The position numbers were made by a program, and so were the translations under genes. Below are positions 49,602-58,244 of a DNA stretch of 64,000 bases, piece after piece (the first letter of the stretch is position 1; each line of letters starts with the position of its first letter). The stretch spans positions 649,743 through 713,742 of the forward strand of contig NZ_BMCT01000001.1 of NCBI RefSeq assembly GCF_014635325.1, read 5' to 3'. Under the pieces are notes generated by a model, which saw only the letters and a program-made list of their open reading frames with translations, had not been told where the DNA came from and made no database searches. This DNA is from Azorhizobium oxalatiphilum. Lineage in GTDB: Bacteria; Pseudomonadota; Alphaproteobacteria; Rhizobiales; Xanthobacteraceae.

Positions 49602-49721
49602 GTGCCCCCTCCCAACCCTCCCCCGCAAGCGGGAGAGGGCTTTGCGGTGTGCAGGTGGCGGGCGCGTGCCCTTCTTTCTCCCGCGCGGCAGGCTCCCTCT
49701 CCCGCTTGCGGGGGAGGGCGA
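49602..49721. repeat. Inverted repeat, family C, copy 3
   Basis: Arms CCCTCCCAACCCTCCCCCGC-AAGCGGGAGAGGG and CCCTCTCCCGCTTGCGGGGGAGGG, about 55 bases apart, in the gap before the CsbD gene. Confidence 0.85.
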
Positions 49722-49754
49722 AAAGCGACGGCAGTGCCGGGTCGGCGACCGCAC

Positions 49755-49788
49755 AAAAAAAAGAGCCGCCCTCCGGAAAGGGCAGCTC
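49755..49788 (-). terminator. Terminator after the CsbD gene
   Basis: Stem of about 10 bp with one G-U pair on the minus strand (49763-49772 and 49779-49788), followed by eight U residues, 29 bases after the CsbD stop. Confidence 0.85.
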
Positions 49789-49816
49789 CTTCATTTCATC
49801 GAGGCGCGGGCGCCGG

Positions 49817-50011
49817 TCACATCTGTTTGTTGACCGTGTCCTTCACCGCCTTCTTGGCGTCGCCCATCATCTGCTGGCCTTCGCCCTTGATTTCCTGAAC
49901 CTTGCCTTCGGCGCGCATACGGTCATTGCCCGTCGCCTTGCCGATGCCCTGCTTGGCCTTGCCAACGGCCTCATTGGCCATGCCGGAAACCTTGTCGCTG
50001 GTGCTACCCAT
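49817..50011 (-). CDS. CsbD family stress protein
   Basis: 64-aa CsbD-like protein, a general-stress protein of unknown mechanism. The CsbD pattern is clear: [41 protein letters not shown] (landmarks [17 protein letters not shown] and [11 protein letters not shown]). Starts at ATG 50011 ([10 protein letters not shown]), preceded by a GGAGTGAT-type site. It is alone with its own terminator. Often stress-inducible in relatives. Confidence 0.9.
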   Translation of the reverse strand: MGSTSDKVSGMANEAVGKAKQGIGKATGNDRMRAEGKVQEIKGEGQQMMGDAKKAVKDTVNKQM

Positions 50012-50187
50012 GGGGATCACTCCTCGTGTGTGGTGGAACCTGCCCAAACAACACCCGGCAATGAGAGTGGTTCCGTGCTGCCGCAGCGGCAAAGCCTGCG
50101 CCACGGGAAAACCTTGGTCCTGACGTAGGGTGCGAAATCGGAAGCTGTCATCGTCCGGCAAGGCGAGGCGGACGGGGAGGTGCGCGC

Positions 50188-50580
50188 ATGAGCGATCTGG
50201 TTCTGGAGGACATTCCCGGCCGCGCAGAGGTGGTGGCGTGGTTCGGCCGCATGCCGGGCTTCCACGATGCCGAACTCATGGAGCTGACGCTCGTGCCCAA
50301 GGGCGAGAGCCGCCTCAGCCTGCACGCCTGGAACCTCACGGACAGGACCGACCCGAAAGGCTATTTTATCAGTGAGCGGCACGCAGTGGTGACGCTCACG
50401 CTGAGCCGGGTGTCGCGTATCGAGCTTGCTGACTTCCACATGTTTCCGGCCATCGTTTCAAAGCTCGATATCGCGCGGTGCGAGGCGGGCGTACGGGTGT
50501 GGTGGGAGACGAGCTACGGGGTGGAAGGCGTGCTGGAGGCGGAACGCCTCGCGCTGGATCTCACCCCCGGCCGGCCGTGA
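50188..50580 (+). CDS. Imm50-like hypothetical protein
   Basis: 130 aa, cytoplasmic, beta-rich. The segment [19 protein letters not shown] matches the F-H-D-A-E/S-L motif near the N-terminus of Imm50-type and related proteins (DUF). [22 protein letters not shown] follows. Imm50 proteins occur near polymorphic toxins, but no toxin is seen here, so function is open. ATG 50188 lies 176 bases from the divergent CsbD start, with GGGGAGG before it. Confidence 0.6.
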   Translation: MSDLVLEDIPGRAEVVAWFGRMPGFHDAELMELTLVPKGESRLSLHAWNLTDRTDPKGYFISERHAVVTLTLSRVSRIELADFHMFPAIVSKLDIARCEAGVRVWWETSYGVEGVLEAERLALDLTPGRP

Positions 50581-50607
50581 CGCCATCCGCGCGCAGGGTG
50601 GGGGCAC

Positions 50608-50667
50608 GGCAGGACCTGCTACGGCAAGACCTGCCACGGCGGGACATGCCACGGCAGGACACATGCG
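50608..50667. repeat. Four tandem 15-bp repeats
   Basis: Units of 15 bases, consensus ACGGCRRGACHTGCY, four nearly exact copies right after the Imm50-like gene and about 120 bases before ilvD. No coding function is apparent. Confidence 0.85.
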
Positions 50668-50784
50668 CGGGAGGCGCATGCCTAGGGATGGAAAAAGGGT
50701 TCCGTCCAGCCTGAATTCGCTCTAAGAGGGTGGTTACAAAATTGCGCAAAGCGCCCCCAACAGGACATAAAAGGTAAAGAGGAC

Positions 50785-52638
50785 ATGCCTGTCTATCGTT
50801 CCCGCACCAGCACCCACGGCCGCAACATGGCCGGAGCCCGTGGCCTTTGGCGCGCCACCGGCATGAAGGACGGGGACTTCGGCAAGCCGATCATCGCCAT
50901 CGTGAACTCCTTCACCCAGTTCGTGCCCGGCCACGTGCATCTGAAGGATCTCGGCCAGCTGGTCGCGCGCGAGGTGGAGAAGGCCGGCGGCGTCGCCAAG
51001 GAATTCAACACCATCGCGGTGGATGACGGCATCGCCATGGGCCATGACGGCATGCTCTATTCGCTGCCCTCGCGCGAGATCATCGCCGACAGCGTGGAAT
51101 ACATGGTCAATGCGCACTGCGCCGACGCCATGGTCTGCATCTCCAATTGCGACAAGATCACCCCCGGCATGCTGATGGCCGCCATGCGCCTCAACATCCC
51201 GGCGGTCTTCGTCTCCGGCGGCCCCATGGAGGCCGGCAAGGTCATCCTCTCCACCGGCGAGAAGAAGGTCGATCTCATCGACGCCATGATCGCCGCCGCC
51301 GACGAGAAGGTGTCGGACGAGGACGTGAAGGTGATGGAGCGCTCCGCGTGCCCCACCTGCGGCTCCTGCTCGGGCATGTTCACCGCCAATTCCATGAACT
51401 GCCTCACCGAGGCGCTGGGCCTCTCGCTGCCCGGCAACGGCTCGGTGCTGGCCACCCATTCGGACCGCGAGCGCCTGTTCGTGGAGGCCGGCCATCTCGT
51501 GGTGGATCTCGCCCGCCGCTATTACGAGCAGGACGACGCCAGCGTGCTGCCGCGCGCCATCGCCACCTTCAAGGCGTTCGAGAACGCCATGACGCTGGAC
51601 ATCTCCATGGGCGGCTCCACCAACACGGTGCTGCATCTGCTGGCTGCCGCCAACGAGGGCGAAGTGCCCTTCACCATGGCGGACATCGACCGGCTGTCGC
51701 GCAACGTGCCGGTGCTCTGCAAGGTGGCCCCGGCGGTTGCCAACATCCACATGGAGGACGTCCACCGCGCCGGCGGCATCATGAGCATCCTCGGCGAGCT
51801 GGACCGTGCCGGCCTGATCCATACCGATCTGCCCATGGTCCATTCGCCCTCGCTGAAGGACGCGCTGGAGCGCTGGGACGTGACCGTCACCAAGAGCGAG
51901 AGCGTCGCCAGCTTCTTCCGCGCCGCGCCGGGCGGCGTGCCGACGCAGACCGCCTTCAGCCAGTCCCGCCGCTGGGACGAACTGGACACCGACCGCGCCA
52001 CCGGCGTGATCCGTGATTTCGAGCATGCCTATTCCAAGGACGGTGGCCTCGCGGTGCTCTATGGCAACATCGCCGAAGAGGGCTGCATCGTGAAGACGGC
52101 GGGCGTGGACGCCTCGATCCTGAAGTTCACGGGGCCGGCGCGCATCTTCGAGAGCCAGGACGAGGCGGTGGAGGCGATCCTCGCCACCCAGCGCATCGTG
52201 CCCGGCGACATCGTGCTCATCCGCTATGAGGGGCCGCGCGGCGGGCCGGGCATGCAGGAGATGCTGTACCCGACCTCCTACCTCAAGTCGAAGGGCCTGG
52301 GTAAGGCCTGCGCTCTGGTCACGGACGGGCGCTTCTCGGGCGGCTCCTCGGGCCTGTCCATCGGCCATTGCTCGCCGGAAGCGGCCGAGGGCGGCGCGAT
52401 CGGTCTGGTTGAGGAAGGCGACACCATCGAGATCGACATCCCCAACCGCCGCATCCACCTTGCCATCTCCGAGGAAGAGATGGCCCATCGCCGGGCCGCC
52501 ATGGAGGCCAAGGGCGATGCGGCGTGGAAGCCGAAGAGCCGCAAGCGCGTGGTCTCGCAGGCCTTGCAGGCCTATGCGGCCCTCACCACCTCCGCCGCCC
52601 GCGGCGCGGTGCGCGACGTGAAGTCCCTGCGCCGCTGA
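50785..52638 (+). CDS. ilvD: Dihydroxy-acid dehydratase
   Basis: 617-aa Fe-S dehydratase for the third step of valine/leucine/isoleucine synthesis. Full length with [27 protein letters not shown], the cluster ligand regions [15 protein letters not shown] and [19 protein letters not shown] (two of the three cluster cysteines in these), and the C-terminal [13 protein letters not shown] and [17 protein letters not shown] 50785; ribosome-binding sequence AAAGAGG just upstream. It has its own promoter region. Sensitive to oxygen in most bacteria; no regulator is adjacent. Confidence 0.96.
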   Translation: MPVYRSRTSTHGRNMAGARGLWRATGMKDGDFGKPIIAIVNSFTQFVPGHVHLKDLGQLVAREVEKAGGVAKEFNTIAVDDGIAMGHDGMLYSLPSREIIADSVEYMVNAHCADAMVCISNCDKITPGMLMAAMRLNIPAVFVSGGPMEAGKVILSTGEKKVDLIDAMIAAADEKVSDEDVKVMERSACPTCGSCSGMFTANSMNCLTEALGLSLPGNGSVLATHSDRERLFVEAGHLVVDLARRYYEQDDASVLPRAIATFKAFENAMTLDISMGGSTNTVLHLLAAANEGEVPFTMADIDRLSRNVPVLCKVAPAVANIHMEDVHRAGGIMSILGELDRAGLIHTDLPMVHSPSLKDALERWDVTVTKSESVASFFRAAPGGVPTQTAFSQSRRWDELDTDRATGVIRDFEHAYSKDGGLAVLYGNIAEEGCIVKTAGVDASILKFTGPARIFESQDEAVEAILATQRIVPGDIVLIRYEGPRGGPGMQEMLYPTSYLKSKGLGKACALVTDGRFSGGSSGLSIGHCSPEAAEGGAIGLVEEGDTIEIDIPNRRIHLAISEEEMAHRRAAMEAKGDAAWKPKSRKRVVSQALQAYAALTTSAARGAVRDVKSLRR

Positions 52639-52680
52639 GCGCCAGGGACGGCGGTTTGGCTTCAGCGCTTAACCAAAGAG

Positions 52681-52843
52681 GTCGTCATGCCCGGGCTTGA
52701 CCCGGGCATCCACGTCGGGCCGACCTTGGGCGGCCCGAAAGCCAAGAGGGCGTCGACCGTTTTCCCAGACATCCCAACGCCTTCTAGCGGTGGGACGTGG
52801 ATGGCCGGATCAAGTCCGGCCATGACGATGCTTTGCTGCATCG
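52681..52843. repeat. Palindromic intergenic repeat, family A, copy 4
   Basis: GTCGTCATGCCCGGGCTTGA-CCCGGGCATCCACG then CGTGGATGGCCGGATCAAG-TCCGGCCATGACG, with a ~75-base spacer. Located between ilvD and the terminator pair. Confidence 0.9.
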
Positions 52844-52873
52844 AGGCTCGGTTGATTGTCGGAAGACTGTCAG

Positions 52874-52905
52874 AAACGAAAATGGCCCCCGGAGAGGGGG
52901 CCATT
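52874..52905 (-). terminator. Terminator for the CVNH gene (minus strand)
   Basis: Stem AATGGCCCCC/GGGGGCCATT with a 5-nt loop, followed on the minus strand by UUUCGUUU. About 60 bases after the stop of the cyanovirin-like gene. Confidence 0.8.
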
Positions 52906-52918
52906 CGGAAGCCTGAAA

Positions 52919-52955
52919 GACCGGCCGGAGATGCGTCTCCGGCCGGTTTTCTTTT
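52919..52955 (+). terminator. Terminator, plus strand (ilvD side)
   Basis: Stem CCGGCCGGAGA/TCTCCGGCCGG (11 bp, 4-nt loop) followed by TTTTCTTTT on the plus strand. Ends transcripts coming from ilvD; it also sits at the end of the CVNH gene. Confidence 0.8.
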
Positions 52956-52960
52956 GGGCC

Positions 52961-53512
52961 TCAGCCGCAGACGAGGCGGCCGTTGTTGTTGCCGAAGGCG
53001 CGGCACTGATCCAGCGGGGCCTGCGTCTCGCGCCAGTTGCCGCGCACGTCGGCGCAGCTTGCCTGCAGCCAGCCACGGTTCACGCGCACATTCTGGCAGC
53101 TCTGGAGATACGAGCCGGGCGGGAAGCGGCCATAGCCACCACCGGGCGGCGGGGGCGGCGGCGGGGGATTGTAGCCACCCTGATTCCAGCCACCGCCGCC
53201 ACCACCCCAGCCGGGACCACCCGGAGGCGGGCCGCCGCGGCCACGGCCGCCGGTGCACATCAACTGGCCGTTGATGTTGGCGATGTCGCCGCCGCAGAGC
53301 TGGTAGTTGGGCAGCTTCACCACCGCCAGCATGCCCTGATTGTTCGGGCACATGGCCAGCAGGTCGCGGCCCTGGAAGATGTTGGCATTGCGGCAGGTGC
53401 GCAGATAGCTGCCGTCCGGCACCTGCGGCTTGGCTTCGGCCGCCCCGGACAGGAGAGCCGCGGCGGACAGCGCCACACCCGCCGCAAGGCCCAGAATGAA
53501 TTTTACTCGCAT
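52961..53512 (-). CDS. Secreted protein with two cyanovirin-N (CVNH) domains
   Basis: 183 aa with a signal peptide (MRVKFILGLAAGVALSAAALLSGAAEA, cleavage near 27). Two CVNH-type repeats: first PDGSYLRTCRNANIFQGRDL... ending LCGGDIANINGQLMC, second PPGSYLQSCQNVRVNRGWLQASCADVRGNW ending FGNNNGRLVC. Each has the paired cysteines and the G-S-Y-L-x-x-C start. A low-complexity Gly/Pro linker (about residues 88-125) joins them. CVNH proteins bind glycans. ATG 53512 follows GGAGGGG. Its target and role are unknown. Confidence 0.85.
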   Translation of the reverse strand: MRVKFILGLAAGVALSAAALLSGAAEAKPQVPDGSYLRTCRNANIFQGRDLLAMCPNNQGMLAVVKLPNYQLCGGDIANINGQLMCTGGRGRGGPPPGGPGWGGGGGGWNQGGYNPPPPPPPPGGGYGRFPPGSYLQSCQNVRVNRGWLQASCADVRGNWRETQAPLDQCRAFGNNNGRLVCG

Positions 53513-53778
53513 GCACGCCCCTCCAAGACAGGGATGTCCTGAAACCGGCCGGCCTCGAACGGGCCGGCTGTGGCAGGGGGCGGGTGCCCGCCTGCGAATC
53601 GAAGCATATATCGGGTTTCGTGGCGTCATGTGGTCCGCGGATGTGGCGAACCCGTGGAATTTGCAACTGTCCCCCGGTTGGAAGCGTGCGCGCTGCCGCA
53701 CCCGGCCACCCCATGAGCCGCATGGCCGTCGTCGGGCCTATGGTCTATCCTTTCTGTGCGACGGTGCTAGGGTGAGGC

Positions 53779-55401
53779 ATGGCGCGTTTTCTGCGAGGAC
53801 CGGGACAGAACGGAGCCGGCGGCGCGCTGCCGCAGCGGCCGCGTGGCTGGCGGCTGGCCGTTCTGGCGCTCGCCGGGGCGGCCCTGCTGATCGTTACACT
53901 GCTGCTGGTGCTGGCCGATCGCGCGGCGGAAATGGCCGCCGCCCGCGCGCGGGTGGTGCGCAGCCTTGCGGCCGTCACCGAGACGCTGGCCGCCACCCGG
54001 CGCAACTTCGATCTCGTCCTGGAGCGCGTCGGGCTGGAGCTGGAGGTGCGCAGCCTCGCGGATGTGCGCGACGACCGCGCCGTGCATCAGCTCATGGTGG
54101 AAATGAAGAACCGCCTGCCCAATGCGGAGAGCGTGTTCGTGGTGGATGCGGACGGGCGCACGGTCACGTCCAGCCGGGCCTATCCCATGCCGCCCTATGA
54201 CGTGCGCGAGCGGGATTATTTCCGCGTCGCCCGTGCCGGTGAGACCGGCTCCTATGTGAGCTTGCCCTTCCGGGGGCAGATGTCGCGCACCACCAGCTTC
54301 GTGGTCAGCCGTCCGGTGCTGCACGAGGGGCGGCTGGCGGGGCTGGTTGCCATCACCGTGTTTCCGGTGGCGCTCACCTCCTCCTATCAGGCCATGCTGG
54401 GCGATGCGGACATGGTGCTGGCGCGCCGGGACGGGGCGGTGCTGATCCGCACCGATGGCGCCCGCGCCGTGGAGCGCCTGCCCGAGCAGGGCGAGGTCAT
54501 GCGGCTGGCGGACGAGGCCGGTGGCGGCGTGATCCACGGGGCCTCCTTCATCGACGGAGGCCGGGCGCTGCAGGGCGTGCATGTTCTGCCCGAGGGCGAT
54601 CTGGTGGTGGCGGTGGCCATTCCCGACGACGAGATCCTCGCCGGCTGGAAGCGCCGTGCGCTGATCGCCGGGGGCGGGGCGCTGCTGGCCTTTCTCGGGA
54701 TTGCCGCCGTGCTGTTTTCCCGCGCCACCGCGCGGCCCGCCGAGGGCGCGCGCCGGCACGGCGCCAGCCCTGCGCGACCGCCCGGCGGCGCGGGGGAGGC
54801 GGATGCGGTGGTGCCGGGCGGCATCGTGCGGGACGCGCTGCCGGTGCTCGGCGTACTGGCGGCCAATCTGCGCGCGGCCGGGAAGAGCGGGGATACGGCC
54901 GCCGGGGCGCGGCTCGATGACCTGACCGGCCTGCTGGGGGACGCGCCGGAACGGCCCGCCCTCATCGACCCGGCCGAGATGCTGGTCGAGGCACGCGCGC
55001 TGCTGGCGGGAGGCGGCGCGGTGGACCTCGCTTTGGCGCCGCCCGTCGGCGACGTGCGGCTTCTGGTGGATGGCGGCCGGCTGGTGCTGGCGGTTCTGGA
55101 TGTGGCCACGGGCCTTGCCGCCTTGGCGCCGGCCGGGCGGGGGCTCACCGCCGCTCTGGCGCTGCGGGATCTGGAAGGCGCGCGGGTACACGATCTGCCG
55201 GCGGGCACCTATGTGCGTGTGCGGCTCGAAGTGGCCGGGGTGGAGGCCCACGACACCGGCGCGCCCGCCGGCCGCTTCGCGCTCGCCTCCGCCTGGGCGG
55301 CGGGGGGGGGGGGCGCCTGCATGCCGCCCATGCCCGATGGCCCGCTGCGCGCGGAGCTGTGGCTTCCGCACACCGCCCCGCCGCCGCTTCCGCGGACCTG
55401 A
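53779..55401 (+). CDS. Membrane sensor with degenerate histidine-kinase module
   Basis: 540 aa. TM1 about residues 25-46; periplasmic PDC-type sensor about 50-290 (SVFVVDADGRTVTSSRAYP, RERDYFRVARAGETGSYVSLPFRGQ); TM2 about 292-314. The remaining ~225 residues align in outline with kinases of the GGIAHDFNNLL type: VPGGIVRDALPVLGVLAANL where that H-box would be. ALLAGGGAVDLALAPPVGDVRLLVDGGRLVLAVLDVATGLAALAP follows, where the N-box would be. The His and the N-box Asn are gone, and GTGLG is not recognisable. The C-terminal LRAELWLPHT fits the last strand. A run of 12 G at 55302-55313 encodes part of AAGGGG. A pseudokinase or scaffold is likely. Confidence 0.75.
   Translation: MARFLRGPGQNGAGGALPQRPRGWRLAVLALAGAALLIVTLLLVLADRAAEMAAARARVVRSLAAVTETLAATRRNFDLVLERVGLELEVRSLADVRDDRAVHQLMVEMKNRLPNAESVFVVDADGRTVTSSRAYPMPPYDVRERDYFRVARAGETGSYVSLPFRGQMSRTTSFVVSRPVLHEGRLAGLVAITVFPVALTSSYQAMLGDADMVLARRDGAVLIRTDGARAVERLPEQGEVMRLADEAGGGVIHGASFIDGGRALQGVHVLPEGDLVVAVAIPDDEILAGWKRRALIAGGGALLAFLGIAAVLFSRATARPAEGARRHGASPARPPGGAGEADAVVPGGIVRDALPVLGVLAANLRAAGKSGDTAAGARLDDLTGLLGDAPERPALIDPAEMLVEARALLAGGGAVDLALAPPVGDVRLLVDGGRLVLAVLDVATGLAALAPAGRGLTAALALRDLEGARVHDLPAGTYVRVRLEVAGVEAHDTGAPAGRFALASAWAAGGGGACMPPMPDGPLRAELWLPHTAPPPLPRT
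55302..55313. repeat. 12-G homopolymer inside a coding region
   Basis: Twelve consecutive G residues within the last 35 codons of the sensor gene. Slipped-strand mispairing here would change the C-terminus; sequencing error is the simple alternative. Confidence 0.95.
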
Positions 55402-55484
55402 CCCCGCTGCTGAATCCTTTCGCGTCGGCTGTGGAAACACAGTATGACAGGGCACCTTTAGGGGGCCTCTACAGGGGAACGGGT

Positions 55485-56063
55485 ATGCGGACAGCGTGGA
55501 AGTTGTGGCTTGGCGCTTTGCTCGTGGCGGGTGTCGGTGGGGCAGCCAGCCTGCCGGCGGCTGGAGCCGTGGAGAGCAAACCCACCTGCCAGTCCAACGA
55601 CGATTATCTCGTCATCCATCGCGAGAGCGCGCTCGGTCCGGGCAGCGACATCCTGATCCGCCGCAAGGCGCCGGGCGCGGACATCGCCTGCGTCTACAGG
55701 AAGGCGCCGGGTGATCAGGAGATCAAGGGTGCGCAGGACGCCGATTACGTGCTCGGCCTCGCCGGCCGCTTCCTGGTGATGGATCGCGGCACCGGCCCCA
55801 GCCGCAAGCTGGTGCTGTGGGACATTCCCGCCAACAAGGCCGCGCTGGCGCTGGACTATGACGACAGCGTGCCGGTGAAGGTGGAGCCGACCGTCATCAC
55901 CTTCTCGGAGATCACGGGACCGGCCACGGCCAAGACCTGCGCGCGCTGGAAGGATGTGACGAAGGACGGCCTGACCGCCGTGCTGGCGGTGAACACGCGC
56001 ATTACCGTGCCCGCGCTCACCCGCAGCCACACCGGCGCCACCCGCTGCATCGCGCAGCAATAG
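55485..56063 (+). CDS. Secreted protein of unknown function
   Basis: 192 aa with a signal peptide (MRTAWKLWLGALLVAGVGG, cleavage near residue 28). The mature protein has KPTCQSNDDYLVIHRESALGPGSDILIRRKAPG, ADIACVYRKAPGDQEI, DADYVLGLAGRFLVMDRGTGP and RKLVLWDIP. That is a beta-rich fold with about four Cys. Kin to proteins seen in other Hyphomicrobiales as hypothetical. ATG 55485. It lies 83 bases after the sensor gene on the same strand, but no functional link is shown. Confidence 0.7.
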   Translation: MRTAWKLWLGALLVAGVGGAASLPAAGAVESKPTCQSNDDYLVIHRESALGPGSDILIRRKAPGADIACVYRKAPGDQEIKGAQDADYVLGLAGRFLVMDRGTGPSRKLVLWDIPANKAALALDYDDSVPVKVEPTVITFSEITGPATAKTCARWKDVTKDGLTAVLAVNTRITVPALTRSHTGATRCIAQQ

Positions 56064-56236
56064 GGGCGGGCAGGAGTCCAGCGGGACCTGACGGCGGCAG
56101 GTCAACATCCCCGGACCTGAGGGGGGCCGGGGATGGCCGCGCCATGCGGCGTCGCTTCCGGACAGGCGCCGCACACATGGGGGTGGCATTTGGGGCGCCA
56201 TCTGGGGCGGCACGTGGAACGACATTCGGGGCGATA

Positions 56237-56659
56237 ATGTCGAAGGCGGATATTCTCTGGCCGATGGGCGCGATGGCGCTGCTCACCTTCTGCGTGCTCG
56301 GCCTGATCCCCATTCGACGGATCGGCGCGGCATTGCGACGGGAGATCACGCCCGAGGACTTTCGCTATGGCGAGTCCGCGCGCGTGAGCGGGTACGTGTC
56401 CATCCCCAATCGGGCGATGATGAACCTGCTTGAGCTGCCGGTGCTGTTCTATGTCATCTGCCTGATGTCATATGTGACCGGCAGCGTCGGCAGCGTCATG
56501 CTGTACGCGGCATGGCTTTATGTGGCCCTGCGCATCCTGCACACCGCCATCTACCTGACCTGGAACAACGTGTTGCACCGGCTGATTGCCTTCGCTGCAA
56601 GCAACGTCGTTCTGATCGCCATGTGGGTGCTCTTCTTTGTGGGCCTCGGCAGTGTCTGA
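56237..56659 (+). CDS. MAPEG-family membrane protein
   Basis: 140 aa with four hydrophobic segments: ILWPMGAMALLTFCVLGLIP, NLLELPVLFYVICLMSYVTG, VMLYAAWLYVALRILHTAIY and IAFAASNVVLIAMWVLFFVGL. RAMMNLLELPVLFYV and RILHTAIYLTWNNVLHR match the MAPEG pattern (N-L-x-E-x-P-V-L-F-Y; R-x-x-H-T/S). Members include glutathione transferases/peroxidases; catalytic function is not predictable. ATG 56237. Confidence 0.85.
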   Translation: MSKADILWPMGAMALLTFCVLGLIPIRRIGAALRREITPEDFRYGESARVSGYVSIPNRAMMNLLELPVLFYVICLMSYVTGSVGSVMLYAAWLYVALRILHTAIYLTWNNVLHRLIAFAASNVVLIAMWVLFFVGLGSV

Positions 56660-56702
56660 GCCATCACACCCGCTGGATTATGGGGCTGTGACCCGGCCGG
56701 GG

Positions 56703-56808
56703 CTAGAGCGTTTCATTGTTTCATGGAAACACTGAAACACTCCAACTTATTGATAGAGAATGTTTTTCGGCTTGGATTGCGGAGCAGTCAAAGCCGAACA
56801 TGCTCTAG
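56703..56808. repeat. Palindromic intergenic repeat, family B, copy 3
   Basis: CTAGAGCGTTTCATTGTTTC, then ATGGAAACACTGAAACAC, TATTGATAGAGAATG, and GATTGCGGAGCAGTC, ending GCTCTAG. In inverse orientation to copy 2. Confidence 0.88.
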
Positions 56809-56814
56809 CCGCTC

Positions 56815-57357
56815 TCAGCGCTCGGTGAAGAAAGTCATCAGCACCTTGCCGCCCTCGCCGGTCAGGCACAGGAAGCGGTGGATGTTGTCGGTCTGGTCGC
56901 GCTGGATATAGGCCTCGCCCATCATCACGCCCACCACCTTGGTGTTGCCCACCATGGTGTCCGCCTTGGCGACGGTGAGGCCGTCCATGTCGATGAAGAT
57001 GTCCTCCACCGAGGGCGACTTCTGCCGGATCAGCACCAGCGCCTTCTGCTTGCAGGCCAGCACCAGCGTGGTGTCGTTCACCACATCATCGTCGGGCAAC
57101 TGGGCGGCGGGCTTTTCCGCAGCATCCTTGTTCGCCCCCTGAGGCGTGGCCGTGGTGCCGGGCGTGGCGGCGGGCCGGGGGGAGCCGCCGGGGGCAGGCG
57201 CGGGCACGGGCTTGGTGGCGGCCGGCGGCGTGCCGGGCACGGTGGCCTCGGGCGCGGTCGGGTTCTGCGGCTGCGCCAGCGCGGTGCCGGAGAGCAGCGC
57301 AAGGCCGAGCGCGGCGGCGCACGTGACGCGGGACAGGCGGGTTAAGGTCTCGGGCAT
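56815..57357 (-). CDS. Secreted Pro/Ala-rich protein of unknown function
   Basis: 180 aa: signal peptide (RLSRVTCAAALGLALLSGTALAQ), then a low-complexity Pro/Ala/Thr-rich segment (about residues 28-80), then a compact domain of about 95 residues: DDVVNDTTLVLACKQKALVLIRQKSPSVEDIFIDMDGLTV, MVGNTKVVGVMMGEAYIQRDQ and RFLCLTGEGGKVLMTFFTER. ATG 57357 (MPETLTRLSRV). It belongs to no family I recognise. A family-B repeat lies directly behind its stop. Confidence 0.65.
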   Translation of the reverse strand: MPETLTRLSRVTCAAALGLALLSGTALAQPQNPTAPEATVPGTPPAATKPVPAPAPGGSPRPAATPGTTATPQGANKDAAEKPAAQLPDDDVVNDTTLVLACKQKALVLIRQKSPSVEDIFIDMDGLTVAKADTMVGNTKVVGVMMGEAYIQRDQTDNIHRFLCLTGEGGKVLMTFFTER

Positions 57358-57734
57358 CAGCAACCTCCTCCGGTGTCCGATCCTCAAAGCCATGCTCGGG
57401 ATCGGGGGAGGGGGCAGAGAGCCGGCCCTCCCGTCACATAGGGCTCAGCTCAAGAACGCCGCAGGGACGGATTGGTGCCACCCGCATCCGGCCGATACCC
57501 CCCGGCGCGTGTCCGCAGCGCCCGTTCCCATGCGGGCGGTAGGGGGATAGATGCCGCACGGCGCAAGGACCGGCGCGCCGTTAAGCTTTCGCTAACCATG
57601 TGGGAGGAAAGGCCGATTTCAGAGGCCGCGCGAAATCCATCGCCGCGCCTGCCCCCACCCCGCTAGGCGGGAGCGGGGGCGCGTTGCGCGGGCCGGGAGC
57701 GGGCGTTCTGCCAGCGAGGCCGGGGCGGGGAGGC
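57358..57734. other. Intergenic region, about 377 bases
   Basis: Between the start of the Pro/Ala-rich protein and the stop of the acidic protein. No gene supported; no named element seen. Confidence 0.4.
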
Positions 57735-58019
57735 TCAGGCCTTGCCGTTCCCCTCGTCTTCGTCCTCGCCTTCGTCCTCGTCCTCGAAATCCTCATCGTC
57801 ATCGTCGGAAACGGCGATCAGCTTGTCGAGGGCGGCCATGATCTCGTCGCCGATGGCCTCCACCTCTTCCGCCGTCAGCGCCGGATCGCACGGCAGCACG
57901 AAGCGTTCCTCGCCCTCGTCCGTATTGAGATCGAGCACCAGGGCGCTCGGCATGTCGTCGGGGTGGAAGAAGTTCATGCGCAGACCCGTGAGGATGCGCG
58001 TCTTGATCTCGTCGGACAT
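57735..58019 (-). CDS. Small acidic protein, conserved hypothetical
   Basis: 94 aa, cytoplasmic. EIKTRILTGLRMNFFHPDDMPSALVLDLNTDEGEERFVLPCD and LTAEEVEAIGDEIMAALDKL form the folded part. The tail is a run of Asp and Glu (DDDDEDFEDEDEGEDEDEG), a strongly acidic C-terminus. ATG 58019 (MSDEIKTR). No function is known. Confidence 0.65.
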   Translation of the reverse strand: MSDEIKTRILTGLRMNFFHPDDMPSALVLDLNTDEGEERFVLPCDPALTAEEVEAIGDEIMAALDKLIAVSDDDDEDFEDEDEGEDEDEGNGKA

Positions 58020-58244
58020 GGGTCGCTCCATTTGCCGGCACGCCAATGGCGGGCCCTTTAACAGTCGGGCGCTGCTGTAGCAGGTTCCGTCCGTCCTGGC
58101 TTCCCGGCCTGTTCACAAATGCAGGGCCTGCCTCCCGACACATGCGTCCGTGTCTGTGGTGGCTCGCCGGACTGCGTGTTAGCTGGCCGGCAGGGTATCA
58201 GGACATGGGGCGCGCATGATGGGGCGCGCATGATGGGGCCGAGC

